Under the pieces are notes generated by a model. It saw only the letters and a program-made list of their open reading frames with translations. It was not told the DNA's origin and did not search any database. The translations under genes were made by a program, and so were the position numbers. From positions 5,347,001 through 5,411,000 of the forward strand of contig NZ_CP071839.1 of NCBI RefSeq assembly GCF_017526105.1: a DNA stretch of 64,000 bases, given 5' to 3'. Source of the stretch: Streptomyces cyanogenus (lineage in GTDB: Bacteria > Actinomycetota > Actinomycetes > Streptomycetales > Streptomycetaceae). Below, piece by piece: positions 33,888-43,066 of the stretch (positions are counted from its first letter, which is position 1; each line of letters starts with the position of its first letter).

Positions 33888-34996
33888 TGGCCGACGAGCA
33901 GTACAAGTGGCTGGACCGGGAGACGGCGGAACGCCTGCTGCGCGGTGAGTCACTGGAAGCCGTCGACCCCTCCGCTCGTGACCAGGCCGAACGCCTGTCC
34001 CAGGCGCTCGGCGCGCTGTCCGCGGAGGCGGCCCCCGCGGCCGGTGAACTCCCTGGCGAGCAGGCCGCCCTGGCCGCGTTCCGCAAGGCCCGCGAGGCCG
34101 CCGAGGCGGAGCGCACCGCCGCCGCCCACGCCCCCGCCGCCCCGCGCACCCCGGCACCCGGAACCGACGCCGGACTGGTCCGCATCGGTGCCCCGGCCGG
34201 TACCGGAATCCGCATCCGGCGCCCCCGCTGGGCCCGCCCGGCGCGCCTGGCGCTCGCCGCGGCCGCGGCCGTGGGCACGCTCGGCGGGGTCGCCGTGGCC
34301 GCCGGCAGCGGGGTGCTGCCCACGCCGTTCGACAACGACCACCCCCGCCCCTCCGCCTCCGTCTCCGCCGGCACGACGGCCGGGCAGCCGCCCGCCTCCG
34401 GTACCGGGCCGGCCACCCCGGGCCTCGTCCCGGGCACGCCGGAGGGCACTCCGGACGGGCGGCCGGGCGGTACCGGTGACGAGGCCGCCGGGGCGGACGA
34501 GGGCACCGGCGCCACCACCGCCCCCGGCTCCGGGGCCCCCACGTACGGCACCGGGTGGCCCGGCGCCGCCTCGGTCTGCCGTGCCCTGCGCGACGGCAAG
34601 GAGCTGGACACCGGCCGCAAGCGCACGCTGGAGCACCTGGCGGGCGGCCCCGCCCGCGTCACCAAGTACTGCAGGGTCCTGCTGGCCGCCGGCGACTCCG
34701 CCTCCGGCACCCTGAACGGCGGCACGACCGGCGACACCGCCGGCGGCACCACCGGCAACGGGCAGGGCAAGGACTCGGGCCAGGGCAAGGGCGACGACCA
34801 GGACAAGGGCAAGGGCAAGGACGGAGAGGGCGACGGGGACGGGGGCAAGGGCGACCACGGCCCGGGCGGCGGCAAGGGCGGCGGCCGGCACCGTGGCGCC
34901 GTCCCCGCACCCTCCGCCTTCGCCCCGGCGCACCCCGGCGCACCGGGACACGCCCCGGTATCCCCGTCGCCGTCCCCGACGTACACCGCGCTCTGA
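33887..34996 (+). CDS. Single-span partner of ECF sigma factor (pair 2)
   Basis: The 369-residue protein has an N-terminal acidic cytoplasmic part, a membrane span (LALAAAAAVGTLGGVAVAAG), a Ser/Pro/Gly-rich stretch, a two-Cys domain (SVCRALRDGKELD... VTKYCRVLLA), and a long Gly/Lys/Asp-rich low-complexity tail. It shares layout and the two-Cys domain with the pair 1 partner. An anti-sigma-like role is inferred from the TGATG overlap with the sigma gene. The outer Cys pair may form a disulfide. Confidence 0.78.
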   Translation: MADEQYKWLDRETAERLLRGESLEAVDPSARDQAERLSQALGALSAEAAPAAGELPGEQAALAAFRKAREAAEAERTAAAHAPAAPRTPAPGTDAGLVRIGAPAGTGIRIRRPRWARPARLALAAAAAVGTLGGVAVAAGSGVLPTPFDNDHPRPSASVSAGTTAGQPPASGTGPATPGLVPGTPEGTPDGRPGGTGDEAAGADEGTGATTAPGSGAPTYGTGWPGAASVCRALRDGKELDTGRKRTLEHLAGGPARVTKYCRVLLAAGDSASGTLNGGTTGDTAGGTTGNGQGKDSGQGKGDDQDKGKGKDGEGDGDGGKGDHGPGGGKGGGRHRGAVPAPSAFAPAHPGAPGHAPVSPSPSPTYTAL

Positions 34997-35156
34997 CCGG
35001 CCGCACCCCTGTGACCTGCAGTTTCAAGGTCGCCGAAAATTTTTCGGCGCGAGGTGTGACGTTTCTGGAGCCCACGGCGCAGTACTGAGTGAGCCGACTG
35101 GTCATCGGCCGTCGCACTGAGCCGGGGTTCCCCCCGTACCCACGGCTCGTGCACCT

Positions 35157-35195
35157 GGCGCGGGCGGGGCACGTTCCCCCGGTCCCGCCCGCGCC
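35157..35195. terminator. Bidirectional terminator
   Basis: GGCGCGGGCGGG (35157-35168) pairs perfectly with CCCGCCCGCGCC (35184-35195). It lies between two convergent genes and can serve both. Confidence 0.8.
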
Positions 35196-35202
35196 CCGCA
35201 TC

Positions 35203-36033
35203 TCACCGGGAGACGACGACCTTGTCGCCCACCCGCACCTGAGCGAACAGCCGGGCGATCGCCGTCTCGTCCCGTACGTTGACGCATCCGTGCGAGCCGC
35301 CCGCGTATCCGCGCGCCGCGAAGTCGTACGAGTAGTGCACCGCCTGGCCGCCGCTGAAGAACATCGCGTACGGCATCGGCGCGTTGTAGAGGGTCGACAC
35401 GTGGTGCCGTGACTTCCAGTAGACGCGGAACACACCCTCGCGGGTCGGGGTGTACTGCGCGCCGAAGCGCACCGCCATCGTGGAGAGGGTCCGCCCGTCC
35501 ACCATCCAGCGCAGCGTCCGGCTGGTCTTGTCGATGCACAGCACCCGTCCGGTCAGACAGCGCGGGTCCGGCCCGCCGGCCGGCTGACCGCCCATCAGGT
35601 ACAACTCCCACTTGGCGGGCGGACGCGTCATCGCCACCAGCCGCTGCCAGGTCACGGCGTCCGTCGCGCCGGTCCGCGGCAGCCCGCGCCTGCCCTGGAA
35701 GCCCCTGACCGCCCGCTCGGTGAGCACCCCGTAGGACCCCGTCGGCCCGACGGCCAGCCAGCCCACCTGGCGCAGCCGCGCCTGGAGTTCCCGCACGCCG
35801 GTCCCGCTGTCCCCGCGCGACCACAGCACCCGCGGCGCGGGGGCGGCCGGCCGCGTCGGCGTGGTGGCCGGTGCCGGCCGGGCGGGCGCGTGGCCGCGGC
35901 CGCCCGGCACCTGGACCTGCACCGGCAGGCCGCGTTTGCCGTCGGCGCCCGTCGGCTGCACGGTGCACCCGCAGAGCGCGGCCAGCACGGCGGCCGAGGC
36001 GAGCAGGACGGCAGGTCTCCCCGGGATCCTCAT
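35203..36033 (-). CDS. L,D-transpeptidase lipoprotein
   Basis: The 276-residue exported enzyme has a signal peptide ending LAALCGC (probable lipobox), a peptidoglycan-binding domain (RELQARLRQVGWLAVGPTGS with YGVLTERAVRGFQ), and a YkuD catalytic domain with SHGCVNVRDETAIARL. The His and Cys of that motif form the active site that makes 3-3 crosslinks in peptidoglycan. ATG 36033 starts the signal peptide. Confidence 0.92.
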   Translation of the reverse strand: MRIPGRPAVLLASAAVLAALCGCTVQPTGADGKRGLPVQVQVPGGRGHAPARPAPATTPTRPAAPAPRVLWSRGDSGTGVRELQARLRQVGWLAVGPTGSYGVLTERAVRGFQGRRGLPRTGATDAVTWQRLVAMTRPPAKWELYLMGGQPAGGPDPRCLTGRVLCIDKTSRTLRWMVDGRTLSTMAVRFGAQYTPTREGVFRVYWKSRHHVSTLYNAPMPYAMFFSGGQAVHYSYDFAARGYAGGSHGCVNVRDETAIARLFAQVRVGDKVVVSR

Positions 36034-36123
36034 GTCCGGGATGTTTCCCCGCGTGACCCGCGCCGAACTACGGGGCATGGTGAGGAGTACCTACGGAGTA
36101 CCGGTCGTACCGCGGAGGCAGCC

Positions 36124-37716
36124 ATGGCACAGGAGTCGGCACGTCGGTCGGAGTCGGGCCTGCCGATCGAACCGGTGTACGGTCCAGCCGACCTGGCCGG
36201 CTGGGACCCCGACCGGAAGCTGGGCGAACCGGGCGCGTACCCGTTCACCCGCGGGGTGTACCCGACCATGTACACCGGCCGCCCCTGGACCATGCGCCAG
36301 TACGCCGGCTTCGGCACGGCGGCGGAGTCCAACGCCCGCTACCGGCAGCTGATCGCCCACGGCACCACCGGGCTGTCCGTCGCCTTCGACCTGCCCACCC
36401 AGATGGGCCACGACTCAGACGCGCCCCTCGCGCACGGCGAGGTCGGCAAGGTGGGCGTCGCCATCGACTCGATCGAGGACATGCGGCTGCTGTTCGACGG
36501 CATCCCGCTGGACCAGGTGTCGACGTCGATGACGATCAACGCGCCCGCCGCCCTGCTCCTGCTGCTCTACCAGCTGGTGGCGGAGGAGCAGGGGGTGGCC
36601 GCCCACCGGCTGACGGGCACGATCCAGAACGACGTGCTGAAGGAGTACATCGCCCGCGGCACGTACATCTTCCCGCCCAAGCCCTCCCTGCGGCTGACCG
36701 CGGACATCTTCCGGTACTGCACCGCCGAGATCCCGAAGTGGAACACGATCTCGATCTCCGGCTACCACATGGCCGAGGCGGGCGCCTCCCCCGTGCAGGA
36801 GATCGCCTTCACCCTCGCCGACGGCATCGAGTACGTCCGTACGGCGATCGCGGCCGGCATGGACGTCGACGACTTCGCCCCGCGCCTGTCCTTCTTCTTC
36901 GTGGCCCGTACGACACTGCTGGAGGAGGTCGCCAAGTTCCGCGCGGCGCGCCGGATCTGGGCGCGGGTGATGCGGGAGGAGTTCGGCGCGCGGAACCCCA
37001 GGTCGCTGATGCTGCGCTTCCACACCCAGACGGCCGGGGTGCAGCTCACGGCGCAGCAGCCGGAGGTGAACCTGGTCCGGGTCGCCGTGCAGGCCCTGGC
37101 CGCGGTGTTCGGCGGCACGCAGTCCCTGCACACCAACTCCTTCGACGAGGCGATCGCGCTGCCCACGGACAGGAGCGCGCGGCTGGCGCTGCGGACGCAG
37201 CAGGTGCTGGCGCACGAGACGGACGTGACGGCCACGGTGGACCCCTTCGCCGGTTCCTACGCGGTCGAGCGGATGACGGACGAGGTGGAGGAGGCCGCCG
37301 TCGACCTGATGCGGCGGGTGGAGGACCTGGGCGGGGCGGTCGCGGCGATCGAACAGGGCTTCCAGAAGGCCGAGATCGAGCGGAACGCGTACCGCATCGC
37401 GCAGGAGACGGACTCCGGGGAGCGGGTGGTCGTCGGGGTCAACCGCTTCCGGCTGGACGAGGAGGAGCCGTACGAGCCGCTCCGCGTGGACCCGGCGATC
37501 GAGGCCCGGCAGGCCGAGCGCCTCGCCCGGCTGCGGGCCGAGCGCGACCAGGGCGCGGTGACCGCGGCGCTGGACGCGCTGCGCAAGGCGGCGGAGGGGG
37601 ACGACAACGTCCTGTACCCGATGAAGGAGGCGCTGCGGGCGCGGGCGACGGTGGGGGAGGTGTGCGGGGCGCTCCGCGGGGTCTGGGGGAGCCATGTGCC
37701 GGCGGACGCGTTCTGA
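36124..37716 (+). CDS. B12-dependent acyl-CoA mutase, catalytic subunit without B12 domain
   Basis: The 530-residue protein is the TIM-barrel half of the methylmalonyl-CoA mutase family: EPGAYPFTRGVYPTMYTGRP, MRQYAGFGTAAESNARY, GTIQNDVLKEYIARGTYIFP, SISGYHMAEAGA. Tyr60, Gln168, Arg178 and His215 align by exact spacing with Tyr89, Gln197, Arg207 and His244 of methylmalonyl-CoA mutase; isobutyryl-CoA mutase has Phe and Gln at the first and third. A carboxylated acyl-CoA substrate is therefore likely. The cobalamin-binding domain is absent, so it needs a small subunit encoded elsewhere. ATG 36124 starts the conserved region. Confidence 0.9.
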   Translation: MAQESARRSESGLPIEPVYGPADLAGWDPDRKLGEPGAYPFTRGVYPTMYTGRPWTMRQYAGFGTAAESNARYRQLIAHGTTGLSVAFDLPTQMGHDSDAPLAHGEVGKVGVAIDSIEDMRLLFDGIPLDQVSTSMTINAPAALLLLLYQLVAEEQGVAAHRLTGTIQNDVLKEYIARGTYIFPPKPSLRLTADIFRYCTAEIPKWNTISISGYHMAEAGASPVQEIAFTLADGIEYVRTAIAAGMDVDDFAPRLSFFFVARTTLLEEVAKFRAARRIWARVMREEFGARNPRSLMLRFHTQTAGVQLTAQQPEVNLVRVAVQALAAVFGGTQSLHTNSFDEAIALPTDRSARLALRTQQVLAHETDVTATVDPFAGSYAVERMTDEVEEAAVDLMRRVEDLGGAVAAIEQGFQKAEIERNAYRIAQETDSGERVVVGVNRFRLDEEEPYEPLRVDPAIEARQAERLARLRAERDQGAVTAALDALRKAAEGDDNVLYPMKEALRARATVGEVCGALRGVWGSHVPADAF

Positions 37717-37778
37717 GCGGGGCGGTCCTCCCGGACGGGGCGGACCGGCTGTCGTACCCCCGTGCGACACTCCATGGC

Positions 37779-38429
37779 ATGTTCGGCGTCATCGATCTCC
37801 CCACCTACCTAGCAGGCCTGGTCCTGATCGTCCTGCTGCCCGGTCCCAACTCCCTCTACGTCCTTTCCGTGGCCGCCCGCCGTGGCGTGCGGGCCGGGTA
37901 CACCGCCGCCGCCGGGGTCTGGTGCGGGGACACCGTGCTGATGACGCTGTCGGCCGCCGGAGTCGCCTCGCTGCTGCAGGGGAACGCACTGCTGTTCGGG
38001 ATCGTGAAGTACGCCGGGGCCGGATACCTGAGCTGGCTGGCGATCGGCATGCTGCGGGCCGCCCGGCGGATGTGGCGGATCCGGCGGGAGCCGGCCGTCG
38101 AGGCGGCCGCGCCCGTCCCGGGCGCCGACGAGCGGCCCTTCCGCCGTGCGCTCGTCGTCAGCCTCTTCAATCCCAAGGCGATCCTCTTCTTCGTAGCCTT
38201 CTTCGTGCAGTTCGTGGACCCCGGCTACGCCTACCCGGCCCTCTCCTTCGTCGTCCTCGGCGCGTTCGCCCAGCTGGCCAGCGGGCTCTACCTCAGCGCC
38301 CTGATATTCGGCGGCACGCGGCTCGCTGCGGCGTTCCGCCGGCGCAAGCGGCTGTCCGCCACCGCCACGTCGGCGGCGGGGGCGCTGTTCCTGGGGTTCG
38401 CGGTGAAGCTGTCGCTCGCCGGCGCGTGA
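37779..38429 (+). CDS. LysE/RhtB-family amino-acid exporter
   Basis: The 216-residue membrane protein has the family's LIVLLPGPNSLYVLSVAARR at the N-terminus, about six spans, and SLFNPKAILFFVAFFVQFVD in the middle. These proteins export amino acids such as leucine, lysine or threonine; the overall form is closest to the LeuE/YeaS class. The substrate is not determined. Confidence 0.88.
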   Translation: MFGVIDLPTYLAGLVLIVLLPGPNSLYVLSVAARRGVRAGYTAAAGVWCGDTVLMTLSAAGVASLLQGNALLFGIVKYAGAGYLSWLAIGMLRAARRMWRIRREPAVEAAAPVPGADERPFRRALVVSLFNPKAILFFVAFFVQFVDPGYAYPALSFVVLGAFAQLASGLYLSALIFGGTRLAAAFRRRKRLSATATSAAGALFLGFAVKLSLAGA

Positions 38430-38466
38430 GCGCTTCGCCGGCTTCGTCCCCTGAGGCGGTTGCGCC

Positions 38467-39843
38467 CTACGGAGTCACGAACACTCCCGCTTGTTCCGCA
38501 TAGGCCCGCAGGCCCTCCGTCGTGCTTCCCGCCCAGCCCACGTACCCGTCCGGACGGATCAGGAAGATGCCCCGGCCGTAGGACTTCGGTGCCGTGGGGA
38601 GCGAGCGCAGCCCCGGCACCGTCGCTCCCAGGAGGGTCCAGTGGGGGCCGCGGAAGGCGTCGAAGAGGCGGACGCCCGACACCGTGCCGTCCGGGGCGCG
38701 GTCGCCTGCGCCTATGCCCTCGGTCCGTTCCCGCGTGTCCACGCTGAGGGACGACTCCCGGTAGCCCAGGCCGAGCTGGACCGTCGCTCGGCCCCGCCGG
38801 ACCTCTCCCCGGTGCACCCCCGTCGTCAACTCCAGCATGGCCGCGGCGTTCGCGCGGCGCTCCTCCTCGTACGTGTCCAGCAGCGCTTCCGGCGCCCCGT
38901 CCCGGAGTACCGCGCCCAGCTTCCAGCCCAGGTTGTAGGCGTCCTGCACGCTGGTGTTCAGGCCCTGGCCGCCCGCCGGGGAGTGGACGTGGGCCGCGTC
39001 CCCGGCGAGGAAGACCCGGCCCGCCCGGAACCGGTCCGCCAGGGCGGCGCGCGGGCGGAAGTCGGAGGCCCAGCGCAGCTCCGTCACGTCCGGGGCGCCG
39101 AGGTGCGTGCCGGCGGCGACCAGGGTGCGGACGCCGTCCAGGGACAGGTCGGCCCGGGCGGTCCCCGGCAGCCGCGCCTGCAGCTGGAAGTCGTCCGTGC
39201 CGGCGAGCGGGCACAGGGCGAGGCCGGTGCCGTCGGGCCCCGGGAACGTGTGCCAGTGGTCCCGGTCCAGGCCCCTCAGCCGTACGTCCGCCACCAGGAA
39301 CGGCGCCGGGTCGACCGTCTCGCCGGTCATGCCGACGCCCAGGGCGCGCCGGACCGCCGAGCGTCCGCCGTCGGCCGCGACCGCGTACGCCGCGCGCAGG
39401 GCCGTACCGTCCGCGAAGTCCACCCGTACGCCGTCCGCGTCCTGTGCCAGGCCCGTCACCTCGCGGCCGAAGGCGACCCGGCCTCCCAGTTCGGTCAGCC
39501 GCGCGTACAGCACCTCCTGGGTCCGCCACTGCGCGACCATCAGCGGCTCGGTGTACGGCGTGCCCTCGTCCGCCGGGATCCGCTCGAACATCGGCTGGGT
39601 GCCGAGTCGTTCGCCGTTCCTCCACAGCAGCCGGGGCGGGTAGGGGCCGCCGGCCGCCCGGATCGCGTCCAGGACGCCGAGGTCGGCGAAGACCTCCTGG
39701 GTGCGGGGCTGGATCCCCTTGCCGCGCGAGCCGGGGAACAGCGCCTCCGCCCGCTCCACCACGAGCGCCTCCACCCCGCGCCGGGCGAGGTCGATGGCCA
39801 GCGTCAGGCCCGTCGGACCCGCACCCACGATCACGACATCCAT
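38467..39843 (-). CDS. FAD-dependent aromatic-type monooxygenase
   Basis: The 458-residue flavoprotein has the three group-A hydroxylase motifs: the nucleotide-binding VVIVGAGPTGLTLAIDLARR, the DG-type AVAADGGRSAVRRAL, and the GD motif VFLAGDAAHVHSPAGGQGLN. The C-terminal region resembles antibiotic- or phenol-modifying monooxygenases. It is divergent from a TetR regulator with two palindromes between them, an arrangement typical of inducible detoxification. The substrate is unknown. Confidence 0.9.
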   Translation of the reverse strand: MDVVIVGAGPTGLTLAIDLARRGVEALVVERAEALFPGSRGKGIQPRTQEVFADLGVLDAIRAAGGPYPPRLLWRNGERLGTQPMFERIPADEGTPYTEPLMVAQWRTQEVLYARLTELGGRVAFGREVTGLAQDADGVRVDFADGTALRAAYAVAADGGRSAVRRALGVGMTGETVDPAPFLVADVRLRGLDRDHWHTFPGPDGTGLALCPLAGTDDFQLQARLPGTARADLSLDGVRTLVAAGTHLGAPDVTELRWASDFRPRAALADRFRAGRVFLAGDAAHVHSPAGGQGLNTSVQDAYNLGWKLGAVLRDGAPEALLDTYEEERRANAAAMLELTTGVHRGEVRRGRATVQLGLGYRESSLSVDTRERTEGIGAGDRAPDGTVSGVRLFDAFRGPHWTLLGATVPGLRSLPTAPKSYGRGIFLIRPDGYVGWAGSTTEGLRAYAEQAGVFVTP

Positions 39844-39853
39844 CGCAGATCTC

Positions 39854-39868
39854 CTTAACGTTGTTAAG
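39854..39868. promoter_or_regulatory. Operator CTTAACGTTGTTAAG
   Basis: This palindrome (arms CTTAAC/GTTAAG, 3-base centre) lies 10 bases upstream of the monooxygenase start. A second copy with another centre lies 37 bases away. Confidence 0.75.
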
Positions 39869-39890
39869 TCCCGTCGCCGACGAGAGTGCC

Positions 39891-39905
39891 CTTAACGCTG
39901 TTAAG
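39891..39905. promoter_or_regulatory. Operator CTTAACGCTGTTAAG
   Basis: This second copy of the palindrome ends 9 bases before the TetR gene start. Together the two sites fit repression of both divergent genes by the TetR protein. Confidence 0.75.
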
Positions 39906-39914
39906 CTGTCAAGT

Positions 39915-40565
39915 GTGAGTACCGAGAAGCGCGCGCCCCTGGACCGCGCACGAGTCGCCGGCACCGCGCTGCGGCTGCTGAACGAGGTCGGTCTGGACGG
40001 GCTGACCCTGCGCGCCATCGCGCGCGAGCTGGACGTCAAGGCACCCGCCCTGTACTGGCACTTCAAGGACAAGCAGGCGCTGCTCGACGAGATGGCGACG
40101 GAGATGTACCGGCGGATGGTCGCCGGCACCACGCTCGACCCCGCCGACACCTGGCGGGAGCGGCTGCTGAAGACCCAGCGCGGGCTGCGGGCCGCGCTGC
40201 TCGGCTACCGCGACGGCGCCAAGGTCTTCAGCGGCTCACGCTTCACCGGCATCGACCACGCCCGGGAGATGGAGGCGAACCTGCGGGTGCTCACCGGCGC
40301 CGGCCTCAGCCTCGCGCAGGCCGTCGACGCGGGGCGCACCGCGCACGCGTACACCCTCGGCTTCGTCACCGAGGAGCAGGGCGTACGGCCCCTCCCGGGG
40401 GAGCGCCGGGAGGGGTACGACGTCGAGGAACGCGCCCGCCGCATGGCCGACTTCCCGCTCGCCGCCGAGGCCGGGAAGCTGCTCTTCGACGACTACGACC
40501 GGCAGTTCGAGGAGGGGCTCGCGCTGGTCGTCGCCGGCATCGGGGCGCGGTACGGCATCAGCTGA
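39915..40565 (+). CDS. TetR-family regulator (TetR_C type)
   Basis: The 216-residue protein has the TetR DNA-binding domain (ALRLLNEVGLDGLTLRAIAR followed by LDVKAPALYWHFKDKQALLD), which is close to tetracycline repressor itself, and a C-terminal ligand domain of the same kind. GTG 39915 is used. It probably represses the divergent FAD monooxygenase. Its stop overlaps that of the convergent acyltransferase gene by 8 bases. Confidence 0.88.
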   Translation: MSTEKRAPLDRARVAGTALRLLNEVGLDGLTLRAIARELDVKAPALYWHFKDKQALLDEMATEMYRRMVAGTTLDPADTWRERLLKTQRGLRAALLGYRDGAKVFSGSRFTGIDHAREMEANLRVLTGAGLSLAQAVDAGRTAHAYTLGFVTEEQGVRPLPGERREGYDVEERARRMADFPLAAEAGKLLFDDYDRQFEEGLALVVAGIGARYGIS

Positions 40566-41706
40566 GGGCGGCCGCCCCCGGCGTACGGGCCTTCTTCAGC
40601 GCCCTCTTCAGCCGGGGGCCGAACGGTTTCTCCACGAACCGGTGGATCAGCCAGGCCAGCGCCAGCATGCCCAGTACGGTCACGGCGAGCGTCGGCCAGG
40701 GGGGCAGGCCGAGCCCCCGGTGCAGCAGCCGGATGACGAACCACCCCAGGTGCTCGTGGACCAGGTAGAACGGGTACGTCAGCGCGCCGGCCGTGACCAG
40801 CCAGGGCCAGGAGGCCCACCGGGTCCAGCCCAGCGCCACGGCGGCGACGGCCGCGTAGGCGGCGGTGACGACCAGGATGACGACGTACGGGTCGCGGTGC
40901 GGGTGCGGGCCCCACAGTCCGCGGGTGGCCTCGCTCTGGGCGAGCAGCCAGGACATCACGACGATGCCCCATGCGAGCAGGTCGCTGCCGAAGCGGTGGA
41001 TCAGGTACAGCGCCAGACCGCCGACGAAGAAGGGGGCGTACTCGGGCATGACCACCTGGCGCAGCAGCTCGTTGCCGGACGAGTGGCACAGGACGGCCGC
41101 CGGCGTCCACACGCAGGCGAACAGCACGACCCGGCGGTAGGTGACCCCGCGCACCACGACGAACAGAGCGAACAGGACGTAGAACCGCACCTCCACCCAG
41201 AGCGTCCAGCACACCCCGAGGACCCGCGTGGCGCCCATCGGCTGCTGCAGCATGGTGAGGTTCACCAGGAACTCGTCCAGGCGGACCGGGCGGACGACGA
41301 CCGGGAGCACGAGGGACGCCGCCGTGATCAGGACCAGCGCGACCCAGTACGCGGGATACAGGCGGGCGACCCGGGAGCGGAAGAAGTCGCCGAGGGTACG
41401 GCCCCAACTGCTCATGCAGATCACGAAACCGCTGATGACGAAGAAGAACTGCACGCCGAGGTTGCCGTACACGGCCGCCCGGGACAGGGACGGGAACAGG
41501 TGGTCCGGGCTTGCGTGCCAGGACGCGGAGACCACGCCGCCGCGACCGGTGTAGTGGTAGACGCAGACCATCAGCGCGGCGACGAGCCGCAGACCGTCCA
41601 GGGCGAGCAGGCGGCCCCGGCGCGGGGCCCGGGCGGCCGGGATCCCGGCCGCCCGGCGTATGAGGGGGTCCGGCGCCGGCACGACGCCGGAGGGGGAAGC
41701 GGTCAT
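40558..41706 (-). CDS. Acyltransferase family 3 membrane protein
   Basis: The 382-residue protein has about ten membrane spans and the family's LDGLRLVAALMVCVYHY, GNLGVQFFFVISGFVICMSS and FFRSRVARLYPAYWVALVL motifs. Such enzymes O-acylate cell-surface sugars from the membrane. It is the last of three genes on this strand with a polysialyltransferase-like gene and a GT2 gene, so it may decorate the wall glycopolymer made by this locus. Confidence 0.85.
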   Translation of the reverse strand: MTASPSGVVPAPDPLIRRAAGIPAARAPRRGRLLALDGLRLVAALMVCVYHYTGRGGVVSASWHASPDHLFPSLSRAAVYGNLGVQFFFVISGFVICMSSWGRTLGDFFRSRVARLYPAYWVALVLITAASLVLPVVVRPVRLDEFLVNLTMLQQPMGATRVLGVCWTLWVEVRFYVLFALFVVVRGVTYRRVVLFACVWTPAAVLCHSSGNELLRQVVMPEYAPFFVGGLALYLIHRFGSDLLAWGIVVMSWLLAQSEATRGLWGPHPHRDPYVVILVVTAAYAAVAAVALGWTRWASWPWLVTAGALTYPFYLVHEHLGWFVIRLLHRGLGLPPWPTLAVTVLGMLALAWLIHRFVEKPFGPRLKRALKKARTPGAAALS

Positions 41707-41731
41707 GTGCGGTTTCCTTCCTGGTCGGTGG

Positions 41732-43066
41732 TCAACCGCGTGCGCCCCTGCGCAGGCTGCGCGCCTTGCGCGCCACCCGGCGGACCGTCGCGTTGCGCGG
41801 GATGAACGCCAGCTGGGCGGGCACCCCGCCGGGCAGCGCCAGCGAGGTCAGCCGCCGTCGCTTGAAGTAGCGCAGGGTGTGCTCGGTCAGGTGCCGGGCC
41901 AGCCAGCCCTCCGCCTCCGGCCGCAAGCCAGGCAGGATCTTCGGCTGCATCGCGAAGCCGACCGCGCGGATCAGCGCGCCCAGCGCCTCCACGTCCATGC
42001 CCCGCCGCTGCTCGGCGACGGCCCGCCGGTCGGTCAGCTCGGGCAGCAGCGCGTCCACGATCGTCACCGGGATCCGGTTGCTGTTCTCGTACGGCGTCAG
42101 CCGCTCCAGCAGCAGCGCGGTGCCCACCCGGGCGACCGGGAGGCCGTACAGGGCGGAGGCGGTGAGCAGGGCCGTGGAGAAGCAGCCGACGACCAGCGCG
42201 GGACGCATCCGCTGGTACAGCACCTCCGCGAGCACCGGGGTGTCCAGCACGGTCAGCTCGACCGCCAGCCGCTCCGCCTCCTGCTCCAGGGAGCGGGTGA
42301 AGCGGGCCGGGGCGGACGGGTGCGGCTTGAACACCACCGTGGTGTGACCGAGGGCGGCCGCGCCCCTCAGCATCCGCACGTGCAGGTCCTCCTCCTGCTC
42401 GGCGGTGAGGATGTCCAGCGCGGACAGGTACTGGCCGAGCAGCAGCGCCGGCTCCTCGACCGCCGGCAAGTCATCGCCGACCGGCGCGAGTTCGGCGAGG
42501 ACCTTGGTGAAGGCGGGCGTCGGCACCAGCTCGCCGGGCACCCCGAACTCGGTGAGCAGCAGCGGCGTCAGACCCGGCACCAGGTCCAGGTGCAGGACCC
42601 GGTCCACACGGGTGCCGACCAGCGGGTCGATCTTGTTGCGGGTGGGGCCGTAGCTCATCAGGCCGTCGGCGTAGACGGTGACCGGCGCGCCGGTGAAGAT
42701 CTGCGCGAGCGCCAGCGACGGGTTCACCTGGATCGACTCGACGGCCAGCTCGACGTCATCGGTGCCGAGCTGCCACTCGTGGCGCAGGTACCGTTCCCAC
42801 AAGGGCAGGTCGTCCCCGCGGGGCGCCCAGCCGCCCGGGTGGAACGGGAAGATCGCCTCGTTGTACGACACCACGTCGTCGAACCGGTCCCGCAGCCGCT
42901 CGAAGCCCGGCATCCCGTCCAGTGCCGGCGAGGTCTCGGGCGTGGCCGCGTTGTTGCAGACCAGCAGGATCCGCCGGTCGGCGGGGCGGAAGCAGCCGGA
43001 GTCCAGGGCGGCGGCGAGCGTGGCCGTGCCGTACAGCGTCGACGCCTGGAAGATCTGGGTGGTCAC
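41732..43066 (-). CDS. Polysialyltransferase-family glycosyltransferase
   Basis: The 444-residue protein has features of the alpha-2,8-polysialyltransferase family: QIFQASTLYGTATLAAAL at the N-terminus, VFKPHPSAPARFT, and SALYGLPVARVG. Its GTG start overlaps the stop of the upstream GT2 gene (GTGA). In a locus that also makes CMP-activated nonulosonic acid, it is a good candidate for polymerising or adding that sugar. Donor and linkage are inferred. Confidence 0.8.
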   Translation of the reverse strand: MTTQIFQASTLYGTATLAAALDSGCFRPADRRILLVCNNAATPETSPALDGMPGFERLRDRFDDVVSYNEAIFPFHPGGWAPRGDDLPLWERYLRHEWQLGTDDVELAVESIQVNPSLALAQIFTGAPVTVYADGLMSYGPTRNKIDPLVGTRVDRVLHLDLVPGLTPLLLTEFGVPGELVPTPAFTKVLAELAPVGDDLPAVEEPALLLGQYLSALDILTAEQEEDLHVRMLRGAAALGHTTVVFKPHPSAPARFTRSLEQEAERLAVELTVLDTPVLAEVLYQRMRPALVVGCFSTALLTASALYGLPVARVGTALLLERLTPYENSNRIPVTIVDALLPELTDRRAVAEQRRGMDVEALGALIRAVGFAMQPKILPGLRPEAEGWLARHLTEHTLRYFKRRRLTSLALPGGVPAQLAFIPRNATVRRVARKARSLRRGARG

